Assembly: GCF_003590855.1 (NCBI RefSeq) | Contig: NZ_QYUP01000093.1 | Coordinates: 1 to 42,102, forward strand | DNA from: Massilia cavernae | Lineage (GTDB): Bacteria > Pseudomonadota > Gammaproteobacteria > Burkholderiales > Burkholderiaceae_D | DNA: 42,102 nucleotides | Direction of reading: 5' to 3' | In this document: positions 7,781 to 16,395 of the stretch, in pieces | Layout: every line of letters starts with the position of its first letter | Position numbering within the stretch: position 1 is the first letter of the stretch | The notes under the pieces: generated by a model | What the model was told of the DNA's origin: nothing | The model's database searches: none | Seen by the model: the letters and a program-made list of their open reading frames with translations, nothing else | Program-made: the position numbers and the translations under genes

Positions 7781-9258
7781 TTGATACCGCCCATGCAGAG
7801 GTATTTGGTGTGCATGTAGTGCTCCAGTCCATAGCGCGAGCCTTCGCGGCCGTAGCCGGATTCCTTGATGCCGCCGAAAGGCGCGGATTCCGCCGCCAGC
7901 GCACCCTCGTTGATGCCGACGATGCCGCTCTCCAGCCGGTCCGCCACGCGCCACACGCGGGCGATGTCGCGCGAATAGAAGTAGGAGGCCAGGCCGAACG
8001 GGGTGTCGTTGGCCAGGCGGACCACTTCGTCCTCGTCGTCGAAGGGGAACAGCGCCACCACCGGGCCGAAGGTCTCTTCGCTCGCCAGCAGCATGTCGCG
8101 GGTCGCATTACCCAGCACGGTAGGCGCGTAGAAAGTGGTGCCGGCGGAGCCCTCGGGCTGCAGGCGCTTGCCGCCGGTGAGCAGCGAGGCGCCGCGTTCG
8201 ATCGCATCGCCGACGTGCTGCACGATTTTGTCCAGCGCGCGTTCGTTGATCATCGGGCCGATTTGCGCGGCCGGATCGGTGGCCGGTCCGACCACCAGCG
8301 ACGACACCCGCGCCACCAGCCTGTCGGCGAAGGCATCGTACACCTTGCGCTGCACGTACACGCGGTTCGGGCTGACGCAGGTCTGGCCGCCATTGCGGAA
8401 CTTGGCCGCCATCAGGCCGTCAACCGCGGCGCCCAGGTCGGCGTCGTCGAACACGACGAAGGGCGCATTGCCGCCCAGTTCGAGCGACAGTGTCTTGAGC
8501 GTGGCGGCGGAATCGCGCGCCAGGCTCTTGCCGACCGCGGTCGAACCGGTGAAGGTGATCTTGCGCACGCGCGAATCGGCCAGCCAGGCGCCGACCACCA
8601 CCGGGGTCTGGGCGCGCGAGGCGGTGACGATGTTGACCACGCCGGCCGGAATGCCTGCCTCGTGGGCCAGCTGCACCAGCGCGAGCGCGGTCAGCGGCGT
8701 GTCTTCGGCCGGCTTGGCGACCACCGTGCAGCCGGCGGCGAGCGCCGGGGCGATCTTGCGGGCGATCATCGCCAGCGGGAAGTTCCACGGGGTGATGGCC
8801 GCGACGACGCCGACCGGCTCCTTCACCACCAGCATTTTCTTGCCGCGCGCAGGCTCGGGGATCATGTCGCCATAGGCGCGCACCGCTTCCTCGGCAAACC
8901 ATTCGACGTAGGAGGCGCCGTAGCCGACTTCGCCGCGCGCTTCGGCCAGCGGCTTGCCCTGCTCGCGCGAGATCAGGCGCGCCAGGTCTTCGGCGTTGGC
9001 GAGGATCAGCGCATGCCAGCGCTTGACCAGCTGGGCGCGCTCGCGCGCGGTGCGGCCGCGCCAGGCCTCGAATGCGGCGGCGGCGCTGTCGACCGCGGCT
9101 GCGGCGTCTTGCGCATCGCTGTCGGCGATGCTGGCGAACACCGTGCCGCTGGCCGGGTCGGCCACGCCGTACTGGTTGCCGGCATTGGCAGGACGCCATT
9201 CGCCGTTGATGAAGTTACCGGAACACTGCAGTTCCGAACGTGTCAGTTGCAAGGGCAT
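7777..9258 (-). CDS. NAD(P)-dependent succinate-semialdehyde dehydrogenase (GabD-like)
   Basis: 493-residue aldehyde dehydrogenase. [21 protein letters not shown] and FTGSTAVGK form the cofactor fold; the catalytic Glu is in LELGGNAPF and the catalytic Cys in [13 protein letters not shown]. The CVSPNR context and overall sequence match GabD-type succinate-semialdehyde dehydrogenases, which oxidise succinate (or glutarate) semialdehyde to the diacid. It starts 15 bases after the tartrate-dehydrogenase-like stop and overlaps the deacylase by 4 bases. In this cluster it probably oxidises the semialdehyde made by the aminotransferase, so the true substrate may be another C4/C5 semialdehyde. Confidence 0.88.
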   Translation of the reverse strand: MPLQLTRSELQCSGNFINGEWRPANAGNQYGVADPASGTVFASIADSDAQDAAAAVDSAAAAFEAWRGRTARERAQLVKRWHALILANAEDLARLISREQGKPLAEARGEVGYGASYVEWFAEEAVRAYGDMIPEPARGKKMLVVKEPVGVVAAITPWNFPLAMIARKIAPALAAGCTVVAKPAEDTPLTALALVQLAHEAGIPAGVVNIVTASRAQTPVVVGAWLADSRVRKITFTGSTAVGKSLARDSAATLKTLSLELGGNAPFVVFDDADLGAAVDGLMAAKFRNGGQTCVSPNRVYVQRKVYDAFADRLVARVSSLVVGPATDPAAQIGPMINERALDKIVQHVGDAIERGASLLTGGKRLQPEGSAGTTFYAPTVLGNATRDMLLASEETFGPVVALFPFDDEDEVVRLANDTPFGLASYFYSRDIARVWRVADRLESGIVGINEGALAAESAPFGGIKESGYGREGSRYGLEHYMHTKYLCMGGIK

Positions 9259-9273
9259 GTGGCCTCCGTCAGG

Positions 9274-10374
9274 TTAGTTTTGCTTGGTATCGGATGCGAC
9301 CAGGGCGGCGATGGCTTTGCCCAGGTCGGTGGTGCTGGCGGCGCCGCCCAGGTCGGGCGTGCGCGGTCCCTGCGCCAGCACGGTCTCGATGGCTTTCACG
9401 ATGGCGTCGTGGGCGGCGCGGCCGGCGCCTTCGCTGTTGCCCAGGAAGTCGAGCATCAGTGCGGCGGACCAGATCATGGCGATCGGGTTGGCGATGTTCT
9501 TGCCGTAGATGTCAGGCGCGGACCCATGCACCGGTTCGAATAGCGAAGGGAACTTGCGTTCCGGGTTCATGCTGGCCGACGGCGCCAGGCCGATGGTGCC
9601 GGTGCATGCCGGACCGAGGTCGGACAGGATGTCGCCGAACAGGTTGGAGCCGACCACCACGTCGAAGCGCTGCGGCTGCAGCACGAAGCGCGCGCACAGG
9701 ATATCGATGTGCTGCTTGTCCCACGCTACGTCGGGATACTGTTTCGCCATTTCGGCGGCGCGTCCGTCCCACCATGGCATGCTGATCGAGATGCCGTTGC
9801 TCTTGGTGGCCACCGTGACTTCCTTGCGCTCGCGCTGGCGCGCCAGCTCGAAGGCGAACTTCATCACGCGGTCGGTGCCGATGCGCGAGTGCACCGACTG
9901 CTGCACTACCACTTCGCGCTCGGTGCCTTCGTACGAGATACCGCCGACGGACGAATATTCGCCTTCGGTGTTTTCGCGCACCACGATGAAATCGATCTCG
10001 CCCGGCTTGCGCCCGGCCAGCGGGCAGGGCACGCCTTCGAACAGGCGCACCGGGCGCAGGTTGATGTACTGGTCGAACTCGCGGCGGAACTTGATCAGCG
10101 ATCCCCACAGCGAAATGTGGTCGGGCACCGTGTCGGGCCAGCCGACGGCGCCGAAGAAGATCGCGTCCATGCCAGAGAGCTGGTCTTTCCAGTCGTCCGG
10201 CATCATTTTGCCGGTTTGCGCATAGTAGTCGCAGCTGGCCCATTCGATGTGCCGGTACTCGAGTTGGATACCGAAGCGCTGGGCGGCCGCGTCGAGCACG
10301 CGCAGGCCTTCCGGGATCACTTCCTTGCCGATGCCGTCGCCGGGGATCACGGCGATCTTGAATGCTGGGGTCAT
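9274..10374 (-). CDS. Tartrate / D-malate dehydrogenase family protein
   Basis: 366-residue beta-decarboxylating dehydrogenase of the isocitrate/isopropylmalate family. IAVIPGDGIGKEV starts the fold, LRPVRLFEGVPCPL has the substrate arginine region, and SNLFGDILSDLGPACTGTIGLAPSASMNP plus EPVHGSAPDI are the metal and NAD motifs. Length and the NLRPVRLFEGVPCPLAGRKPGEIDF block fit the tartrate dehydrogenase/D-malate dehydrogenase (TTC/DmlA) branch. It oxidises D-malate, tartrate or a beta-isopropylmalate-like hydroxyacid with possible decarboxylation. It follows the Lrp gene after 178 bases, enough for its own promoter, and leads the dehydrogenase-deacylase-cupin run. Confidence 0.88.
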   Translation of the reverse strand: MTPAFKIAVIPGDGIGKEVIPEGLRVLDAAAQRFGIQLEYRHIEWASCDYYAQTGKMMPDDWKDQLSGMDAIFFGAVGWPDTVPDHISLWGSLIKFRREFDQYINLRPVRLFEGVPCPLAGRKPGEIDFIVVRENTEGEYSSVGGISYEGTEREVVVQQSVHSRIGTDRVMKFAFELARQRERKEVTVATKSNGISISMPWWDGRAAEMAKQYPDVAWDKQHIDILCARFVLQPQRFDVVVGSNLFGDILSDLGPACTGTIGLAPSASMNPERKFPSLFEPVHGSAPDIYGKNIANPIAMIWSAALMLDFLGNSEGAGRAAHDAIVKAIETVLAQGPRTPDLGGAASTTDLGKAIAALVASDTKQN

Positions 10375-10552
10375 GGTGTGGCCTTGGGTGAGGTTGGACT
10401 GACCTCTATGGTAGCCACGCGCGGACAGTGCGAGCGCGCATATTGGCCCCGATGAAACGGCGGAAATTGTGTATTTGGCGCGGCGGCGGCATTTTGTGCC
10501 GCGCCGTGGAAGGCGGGAAGCCGGCTCTTGGCGGAGGCGGCGGAGGCAGTGG

Positions 10553-11050
10553 TCAGCCGGGCTGGTTGAACAGCTTTTCGACCGGGTAGTAGTTCTTGGT
10601 GAAAGGCGACTTGATGACGATGTAGCTGAAGTATTTCTCGATCCCGATGTGCGAGTCGAGCAGCCCTTCGATGATGGTCTGGTAATGCACCACGCCAGTG
10701 GTGACGAACTTGAGCAGGTAGTCGAAGCCGCCGCTGACCAGGTGGCATTCGATGATCTCGTCGACCTTGCGGATCGCCGCCTCGAACTTGGCGAAGTCCT
10801 CGCGCCGGTGGTCCGACAGCGTCACCTGGGTGAACACCAGCTGGACCGTGCCGATCTTTTCCATTTCGACGTGGGCGCCGTAGCCGGTGACGTAGCCGCC
10901 TTTTTCCAGCCGCTTCACGCGGATCAGGCACGGGCTGGGGGAGAGGCCGACTGCGTCGGCCAGGTCGACGTTGGCGATCCGCCCGCTCTGTTGGAGATGC
11001 GACAGGATACGGATATCGATCCTGTCGAGCTTAAAGGCACTACCCAGCAT
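10553..11050 (-). CDS. Lrp/AsnC-family transcriptional regulator
   Basis: 165-residue regulator. An N-terminal winged HTH (LDRIDIRILSHLQQSGRIANVDLADAVGLSPSPCLIRVKRLEKGGYV) is followed by a C-terminal RAM/AsnC ligand-binding domain (VQLVFTQVTL, VDEIIECHLVSGGFDYLLKFV). AAGGAG is 5 bases before the ATG. It sits inside the cluster between the aminotransferase and the tartrate-dehydrogenase-like gene, so it is the likely local regulator; family members respond to amino acids. Confidence 0.9.
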   Translation of the reverse strand: MLGSAFKLDRIDIRILSHLQQSGRIANVDLADAVGLSPSPCLIRVKRLEKGGYVTGYGAHVEMEKIGTVQLVFTQVTLSDHRREDFAKFEAAIRKVDEIIECHLVSGGFDYLLKFVTTGVVHYQTIIEGLLDSHIGIEKYFSYIVIKSPFTKNYYPVEKLFNQPG

Positions 11051-11127
11051 ACCACTCCTTGAACGTTGATTTCTTACAACTGTTGCGGACCATTGTAGCA
11101 GGAGCGCAAGCGGCTCGGCAACACGCT

Positions 11128-12507
11128 TCAGCTAAGGGATTTTCGCACTTCCGGCTGTTCAAGAACCTGGTCCAGCGTGGCTTTCAGGCGCTCGAACAGC
11201 AGCCCGAATTCGTCGGCGGTGTAGCACAGCGCCGGCGCGAAGCCGAGGATGCTGTCGCCGAAGGCGCGGAACACCAGCCCGTTGCGGTAGGCCGCTTCGG
11301 AGATGCGGTCCGGCAGGCGCAGCGCGGGATCGAAGCGGCGCTTGCTGTCCTTGTCGGCGACCAGTTCCAGTGCGCCGACCAGGCCGCGGCTGCGGGCGTC
11401 GCCCACCAGCGGGTGCGACAACAGTTCCTGCAGGCCGCGCGTGAAATGCGGGGTCTGCGCCACGCCGTTGGCCAGCAGGCCGCCTTCCGTGTACAGGCGC
11501 AGCACTTCGAGGCCGACGGCCGCGCTGACCGGGTGGGCCGAATAGGTCTGTCCGTGGCCGACCGCGAGGTCGGGGCCGGCCGCATCGGCGATGGCCTGGT
11601 AGATCGCCTCGGACATCAGCAGCGCGCCCATCGGCGAGTAGCCGGCGGTCAGGCCTTTCGCCACCGTCATCAGGTCCGGATCGACCTGCTCGGCCTCGCA
11701 CGCGAACATCGGGCCGGTGCGGCCGAAGCCGGTGATGACTTCGTCGACGGCGAACAGGATGTCCAGGCTGCGGCAGGCCTCGCGCATCGCCTTCAGCCAG
11801 CCAACCGGTGGCACGATCACGCCGCCGGAACCCTGGATCGGCTCGCAGAAGAATGCGGCCACGTTGTCGGCGCCCAGTTCGGCCACCTTGTCGCGCAGCG
11901 CCTGCACCGATGCCGCGATGATCGCCGTGTCGTCCTGGCCGGCCGGGTTGCGGTAAGGGTAGGGCGAAGCGATGTGGTGCTGGTTTTCCTTCGGCAGGTC
12001 GAAATTGCGGTGGAACACAGGCAGGCCAGTCAGGCCGGCGCCGGTCGAGGACGAGCCGTGGTAGCCGCGCTCGAGCGCGATGAAGTGCTTCTTGGACGGC
12101 TTGCCGAGCGCGTTGTAGTAATAGGCGATGTAGCGGATCGCGGCGTCGACCGCGTCCGAACCGCCCTGGGTGAAGTAGACGCGCTCCAGCGACGCCGGCG
12201 CCAGTTCGACCAGCCTTGCCGCCAGCCGGATCGCCGGCTCGGATCCAAAGCTGAAGTAGCCGGTCGCGTAGGGCAGGCGCTGCATCTGCTCGGTGGCGGC
12301 GCGCACGATGCTCTCGACGCCGTAGCCGGTGTTCACGCACCACAGGCCCGAGAAGGCGTCGAGCAGTTCGTTGCCGTCGTTATCGCGCAGCCACGAGCCC
12401 TTGCCGGAGGCGAGGATGGTGGCGCCGCGCTTTTCGTGGCCGTGGAAATTGGTGACTGGATGGATCAGGTGCTGGCGGTCGAGTGCCTGGAGATAGTGGC
12501 TTGACAT
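11128..12507 (-). CDS. Class III (omega-) aminotransferase
   Basis: 459-residue PLP enzyme of the ornithine/GABA/beta-alanine aminotransferase class. It shows the PLP aspartate motif FAVDEVITGFGRTG, the Schiff-base lysine in LMTVAKGLTAGYSPMGA, GYHGSS and GQTYSAHPVSAAVGLEVL. The pattern matches pyruvate-using omega-aminotransferases (beta-alanine, putrescine or taurine type). It moves an amino group from a terminal amine to pyruvate or 2-oxoglutarate, giving a semialdehyde for the downstream dehydrogenase. Start: ATG at 12507 (MSSHYLQALDRQHL); an upstream in-frame codon at 12624 would add a polar, unstructured leader. The Lrp gene lies 77 bases upstream of its stop side. Confidence 0.87.
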   Translation of the reverse strand: MSSHYLQALDRQHLIHPVTNFHGHEKRGATILASGKGSWLRDNDGNELLDAFSGLWCVNTGYGVESIVRAATEQMQRLPYATGYFSFGSEPAIRLAARLVELAPASLERVYFTQGGSDAVDAAIRYIAYYYNALGKPSKKHFIALERGYHGSSSTGAGLTGLPVFHRNFDLPKENQHHIASPYPYRNPAGQDDTAIIAASVQALRDKVAELGADNVAAFFCEPIQGSGGVIVPPVGWLKAMREACRSLDILFAVDEVITGFGRTGPMFACEAEQVDPDLMTVAKGLTAGYSPMGALLMSEAIYQAIADAAGPDLAVGHGQTYSAHPVSAAVGLEVLRLYTEGGLLANGVAQTPHFTRGLQELLSHPLVGDARSRGLVGALELVADKDSKRRFDPALRLPDRISEAAYRNGLVFRAFGDSILGFAPALCYTADEFGLLFERLKATLDQVLEQPEVRKSLS

Positions 12508-12652
12508 GGTAAAGGGTCCGTGTGAGTGCGATGGAACCATCATAGGACCGGTAGTCAAGCGGGAGCTTGCATTGTGGCGGGCCTGAATCGTGCGGTTATT
12601 GTTTTTTACCGACGGGTTCGGCATATTCTGCTGCGCCGTCTGCGGCGCGCGT

Positions 12653-13588
12653 TCAGTAGCCGCGATCGCGCTCCACCAGGCCTGTCAGCGGCGCGCCGCT
12701 GCGGTGGCGGCGGATGTTGTCCAGCACGACGTCGACCGCGGTTTCGGGCTGGGTCATGCTGGCGATGTGGGGCGTCAGCATGACGCGCGGGTGGCTCCAC
12801 AGCCAGTGCTTTGGTGCCAGCGGTTCCGGCTCGCAGACGTCGAGCACCGCCTGCGCCAGCTGGCCGCTGTCGAGCGCCTGGCGCAGGTCTTCCTGCACCA
12901 GGTGGCCGCCGCGCCCGCAGTTGACCAGCATGGCGCCATGCGGCAGCTGGCGGAACAAGTCCTGGCACAGGATGCCGCGGGTGGATGCAGTCAGCGGCAA
13001 CAGGCAGACCAGGATGTCGGTGCGCGCCAGGAAGGCGGGCAGGCCGGCGGCGCCGGAGTAGCATTCGACGCCGTCGATCGCGTGCTGGGAGCTGCTCCAG
13101 CCGGCGCAGGGAAAACCGAGGGCCTTCATCTGCGCCAGCACGGCCTGCGCCAGCACGCCCAGGCCCATGATGCCGACCCGGCGCGCGCCGGCTGGCAGCA
13201 CGCGCAAAGGCTGCCACTGCGCGGCCTGCTGCTGCGCGCGGTAGGTCAGCCACTCGCGGTGCAGCGACAGTACCGCGAGGGTCGCGTATTCCACCATGCC
13301 GCCGACGATGCCCGGTTCGACCATGCGCACTACGGGCAGCGTGTCGGGGATCAGGGAAAAGTCGAATTGGTCGATGCCGGCGCCGACGGAGAACAGCAGT
13401 TCGAGCTTGGGGAAGGCGGCCAGGCTGGCGGGCGGCTCCCACGCGGCCAGGTAGCGCACGCGGGCCGGATCGCCCTCATACGGCCACTGGCAAAATTCGA
13501 GTTCCGGCGCTTTTTGGGCGAACCAGGCGGCCCACTCGGCGCCGCGCACCGGATCGGCCTTGTACAGGAAGACGCCGCGCGGCGTCAT
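12653..13588 (-). CDS. GhrA-like glyoxylate/hydroxypyruvate reductase
   Basis: 311-residue D-2-hydroxyacid dehydrogenase, the size of E. coli GhrA (312). Visible are the nucleotide motif VGIMGLGVLAQAVL (third Gly of the usual GxGxxG replaced by Ala), the catalytic Arg in NCGRGGHLVQEDL, the Glu in DVCEPEPL and the His in LTPHIASMT. It should reduce glyoxylate, hydroxypyruvate or a related 2-keto acid with NADPH. Start at 13588 overlaps the GNAT stop as TGATG; a longer frame from 13708 lies within the GNAT gene and is rejected. A gap of 145 bases separates it from the aminotransferase. Confidence 0.87.
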   Translation of the reverse strand: MTPRGVFLYKADPVRGAEWAAWFAQKAPELEFCQWPYEGDPARVRYLAAWEPPASLAAFPKLELLFSVGAGIDQFDFSLIPDTLPVVRMVEPGIVGGMVEYATLAVLSLHREWLTYRAQQQAAQWQPLRVLPAGARRVGIMGLGVLAQAVLAQMKALGFPCAGWSSSQHAIDGVECYSGAAGLPAFLARTDILVCLLPLTASTRGILCQDLFRQLPHGAMLVNCGRGGHLVQEDLRQALDSGQLAQAVLDVCEPEPLAPKHWLWSHPRVMLTPHIASMTQPETAVDVVLDNIRRHRSGAPLTGLVERDRGY

Positions 13589-14448
13589 CAGCCCAGCGCC
13601 TGGTTGATGATCGCGTACACGTGCATGGCCGGATCCTGCGGCGGCGGTTCGCCGCGCACCATCGTGTGGACGGTGTCTACCTGCACCAGCCCGAGCTCGT
13701 CCAGCCATGGGCTCAGGCCGCTGTTGGCCGGCACGTCGATGCGCACGAACGAGCCGGCGTAGGTGCCGGTCCAGTGGCTGATCAGGGTCTTGGCGCGGTC
13801 GATGTCAGGTGCGATGACCGGGCCGATCGCATAGCCGTGGCCGAAACGGCGCAACATGGCGCAGCCGATCAGTTCGTCGTAGCGGTCGAGCACCACGCAT
13901 TCGGCGGTCTCCAGCAGCGCCGCCAGCACGGTCCCGCGCGGCATGCCGGATGCGCGCGCGGCCAGCGCCGCCAGCTTGGGCTGGTCGCGCGAGCCCATCG
14001 GCCGCACCCGTTCGCCGGACTGCAGCGGCACCAGCTTGGCTTCGAACACGGTGCCCTGGTGCTGGTGGACGGCGCCGACCGGTGTAAAGCCCATGCGCTG
14101 GTACAGTTCCCTGGCGGCGTCGGTGGAGTGGAGCAGCACGTTGCGCTTGCCCAGTTCACCCATGACCATGCCCATCATGCGCTTGCCGATGCCTTTGCGC
14201 TGCCAGTCGGTGCCGACGATCACCATGCCGACCGAGGCGTACTCGGTGCCGTGGCTCCAGCACATGGCTGTGCCGACCACGCCATTGTCGTCTTCGGCCA
14301 CATAGCCGGCGCCCAGGCGCTGGATGAACTTCCAGTCCTGCACGCGATGCGGCCAGCGCACCGCGAGCGACAGCTTGTGGGCCGCTTCCACATCCGATTC
14401 GTTCATGCGCCGGAAATTTATGCCGGCCCGGGCATCCTGGTTGTTCAC
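13588..14448 (-). CDS. Two-domain GNAT N-acetyltransferase
   Basis: 286-residue protein with a GTG start at 14448 behind CAGGAGG, a near-perfect ribosome binding site. The N-terminal half is a classic GNAT fold, with the acetyl-CoA loop VGTDWQRKGIGKRMMG at about residues 78-93 and LYQRMGF. The C-terminal half (from about residue 150) resembles Acetyltransf_18, the second domain of YitH-type GNATs. It is the first gene of the minus-strand cluster and is translationally coupled to the GhrA-like gene. If the pathway uses N-acetylated intermediates, this enzyme and the M14 deacylase would form an acetylation/deacetylation pair; that is inference. Confidence 0.82.
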   Translation of the reverse strand: MNNQDARAGINFRRMNESDVEAAHKLSLAVRWPHRVQDWKFIQRLGAGYVAEDDNGVVGTAMCWSHGTEYASVGMVIVGTDWQRKGIGKRMMGMVMGELGKRNVLLHSTDAARELYQRMGFTPVGAVHQHQGTVFEAKLVPLQSGERVRPMGSRDQPKLAALAARASGMPRGTVLAALLETAECVVLDRYDELIGCAMLRRFGHGYAIGPVIAPDIDRAKTLISHWTGTYAGSFVRIDVPANSGLSPWLDELGLVQVDTVHTMVRGEPPPQDPAMHVYAIINQALG

Positions 14449-14651
14449 GTTTTCCTCCTGTTTGTAGCATTGCCGCCCGCCGCATTTCTGGTGCGGATCG
14501 ACGTGATACTACCTGCCGCGAAGGCCGCGCACCAGCGCCGCAAACGCCCTTGCGGAAGAACGCAACGATGTCGCGCGCGGCATCGGCGTTTCAGCACAAA
14601 CTGCGGAATAGCCATCCGATTTTTGCGGCTTATCTTGTTGTGCCAAAAACG

Positions 14652-14683
14652 CTTGACTCTCCCCTGGTGTCAAGGCTTACAGT
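14652..14683 (+). promoter_or_regulatory. MerR/CueR-type promoter for copC-copD
   Basis: -35 TTGACT (14653-14658) and -10 TACAGT (14678-14683) are 19 bases apart, the over-long spacer characteristic of promoters activated by MerR-family regulators such as CueR. CTTGAC and GTCAAG form an imperfectly centred 6-bp inverted repeat in and around the spacer. It lies 40 bases before the copC start. No merR/cueR gene is in the window. Confidence 0.6.
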
Positions 14684-14722
14684 TGGTGCCGTTGACACTG
14701 TTTAACCTGACAAGGAACCCAC

Positions 14723-15094
14723 ATGAACATGCTTTCCCGCCTGGCAGCCATGGGCTGCATCCTTGCCGCGACCGCCCTGGCCAGTCCGCTGGCCGCCGCG
14801 CACGCCGCACTGAAGGCGTCGGTGCCCGCCGCCGACGCCGTGCTCGACGCGGCGCCGAAGGAAATCGCGCTGACCTTCAACGAAAAGATCGAAACCGCAT
14901 TCAGCTCCGCGGCGGTCAAGGATGCCGCCGGCAATGCGGTCGCCACCGGCAAGCCGCGCGTCGACGCGGCCAATCCCGCCGTCATGCACATCGAGGTTCC
15001 GGCGTTGGCGGCCGGCGCCTACAAGGTCGAATGGGTTGCCGTCGGCCGCGACGGCCACCGCCGCACAGGCGCGTTCAAGTTTTCGGTCAAGTAA
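14723..15094 (+). CDS. copC: Periplasmic copper-binding protein CopC
   Basis: 123 residues. The signal peptide ends ...LAAA, leaving His27 as the likely first residue of the mature protein (HAALKASVPAADAVL). An N-terminal His plus the DGH motif near the C-terminus (GRDGHRRTGAFKF) form the Cu(II) site of CopC proteins. Beta-sandwich blocks ALTFNEKIE and AGAYKVEWVAVG match the family. It carries periplasmic copper for CopD, whose gene starts three bases after this stop. AAGGA precedes the ATG. Confidence 0.92.
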   Translation: MNMLSRLAAMGCILAATALASPLAAAHAALKASVPAADAVLDAAPKEIALTFNEKIETAFSSAAVKDAAGNAVATGKPRVDAANPAVMHIEVPALAAGAYKVEWVAVGRDGHRRTGAFKFSVK

Positions 15095-15097
15095 GCG

Positions 15098-15991
15098 ATG
15101 GACGCCGTCTCGCTGCCGCAAGTGGTGTTCACCTTCCTGCTCAATGCCAGCTTCGCTTGCATGGTGGGCACGGCAAGTGCGCGCTACTGGCTGCGCACGG
15201 CGGCAGCCCCGTGGCAGCGGCCGGTGAACGGCCTGCTCGATCGCGGCGAGGGCGCGGCGGCGCTACTGTGCATGCTGGCCACCTGCGGCGCCGTGTGGGC
15301 CGCGGCGGCCGTCATGGCCGGCGTGCCGCTGGCAGAAGCGGTGCCCGCCATACCGCTGATGGTGAGCGGCACCAGCGTGGGACAGGCCGCCTGCATGGGC
15401 GCGATGGCGCTGGCGCTGGTGATCGCATTCAGGCTGGCGTCGCGCGGCACCGCGCGCTTCGGCGCGGCCATCGCGATCTTGCTGCTGGTGTTCGCGGCCA
15501 GCCGCGCCTCGGTCAGCCATGCGGGCGAACACGGCCTCTTGAGCATCGACATGGCGATCGAACTGGCGCACCTGGTGTTGATCGCCTTGTGGACGGGCGG
15601 GGTGGCGGTCGCCGCCTGGGTGGTCCTGCCGCGCGCCGGGCGCCGGGACGCGGCCTTGCATGCCTACCTCGACTCGCTGTCGACGTGGGCCGGCGTAGCG
15701 CTGGCGGGCATTGTCGCAAGCGGCATCTACAATTCCTGGCAGCGGCTCAATGCCGTGGCCGAGTTGGCGGACCCGGGCTACGGCATGACCCTCACCGTCA
15801 AGGTGGCGCTGGTTGCGGGTGCGGTGCTGATCGGCGCCTACAACAAGTTCGCCGGATTCCCCGGGGCGCGATCATCCTCGCCGATGATGGACCGCGTGAT
15901 CCTGCTGCTGAGGATCGAATCGGTATTGCTGTTCGGTGCGCTGCTGGCGGCCGCCATGCTGACCTCTCAGCAGCCGCCTGCCGCGCAGTAA
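15098..15991 (+). CDS. copD: Copper resistance/uptake membrane protein CopD
   Basis: 297 residues with about eight membrane helices. Histidines in SVSHAGEHGLLSIDMAIELAHLVLIALWTGGV and the C-terminal half (LTVKVALVAGAVLIGAYNKF) match the CopD domain. It moves copper across the inner membrane with CopC. It begins three bases after the copC stop, so the two are one operon. Confidence 0.9.
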   Translation: MDAVSLPQVVFTFLLNASFACMVGTASARYWLRTAAAPWQRPVNGLLDRGEGAAALLCMLATCGAVWAAAAVMAGVPLAEAVPAIPLMVSGTSVGQAACMGAMALALVIAFRLASRGTARFGAAIAILLLVFAASRASVSHAGEHGLLSIDMAIELAHLVLIALWTGGVAVAAWVVLPRAGRRDAALHAYLDSLSTWAGVALAGIVASGIYNSWQRLNAVAELADPGYGMTLTVKVALVAGAVLIGAYNKFAGFPGARSSSPMMDRVILLLRIESVLLFGALLAAAMLTSQQPPAAQ

Positions 15992-16100
15992 CACCTTGCC
16001 GCTGCCCGTTGTATTTATGCAAATGTGACAATTCGCGGAAAATGGCGGCGATCGGCAGGGCACAATCACGCTTCGCCCGTGACATGCCCAGCCCGCACCG

Positions 16101-16304
16101 ATGGAAACCCAACCGCTCAACTACCCTCAAGCACCCCAAAACGCGCATGGCAGGCTTGCCGGCGTTGCCCGCCTGCCTGTCCGACTCGGCCGGACACTGG
16201 GGAAACTGCTGGCCGACTTCCTGTTTGTGCTGCTGGGCGTGATGCTGCTCGCCATCCTTGGCTGCGCGCTGCTTCGCGTGCTGTTGCACCCATGGCTGGG
16301 GTGA
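16101..16304 (+). CDS. Small single-helix membrane protein, hypothetical
   Basis: 67 residues: a polar N-terminal half with Arg, then a strong hydrophobic segment (LLADFLFVLLGVMLLAILGCALLRVLL) near the C-terminus. No clear ribosome binding site precedes the ATG. Function unknown. It could be a spurious frame, but the codon pattern and a single clean helix favour coding. Confidence 0.5.
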   Translation: METQPLNYPQAPQNAHGRLAGVARLPVRLGRTLGKLLADFLFVLLGVMLLAILGCALLRVLLHPWLG

Positions 16305-16395
16305 CGTTGTATGGATGCGAATTTTTCTTGCGGATCTGGAATTTTGATTTTGGTTATGTTGAAAAAAGATTAATATATCCAGTTCCCGTCGCCGG

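Noticed and set aside
7810-9543. 577-codon plus-strand frame opposite the semialdehyde dehydrogenase
   Set aside because: Shadow frame crossing two real genes with no binding site and no domain.
11059-12504. 481-codon plus-strand frame opposite the aminotransferase
   Set aside because: Antisense shadow of the aminotransferase, rich in Arg/His/Gly.
13621-16242. 873-codon plus-strand frame
   Set aside because: It spans the antisense of GNAT and the wrong frame of copC-copD, both of which are clear genes.
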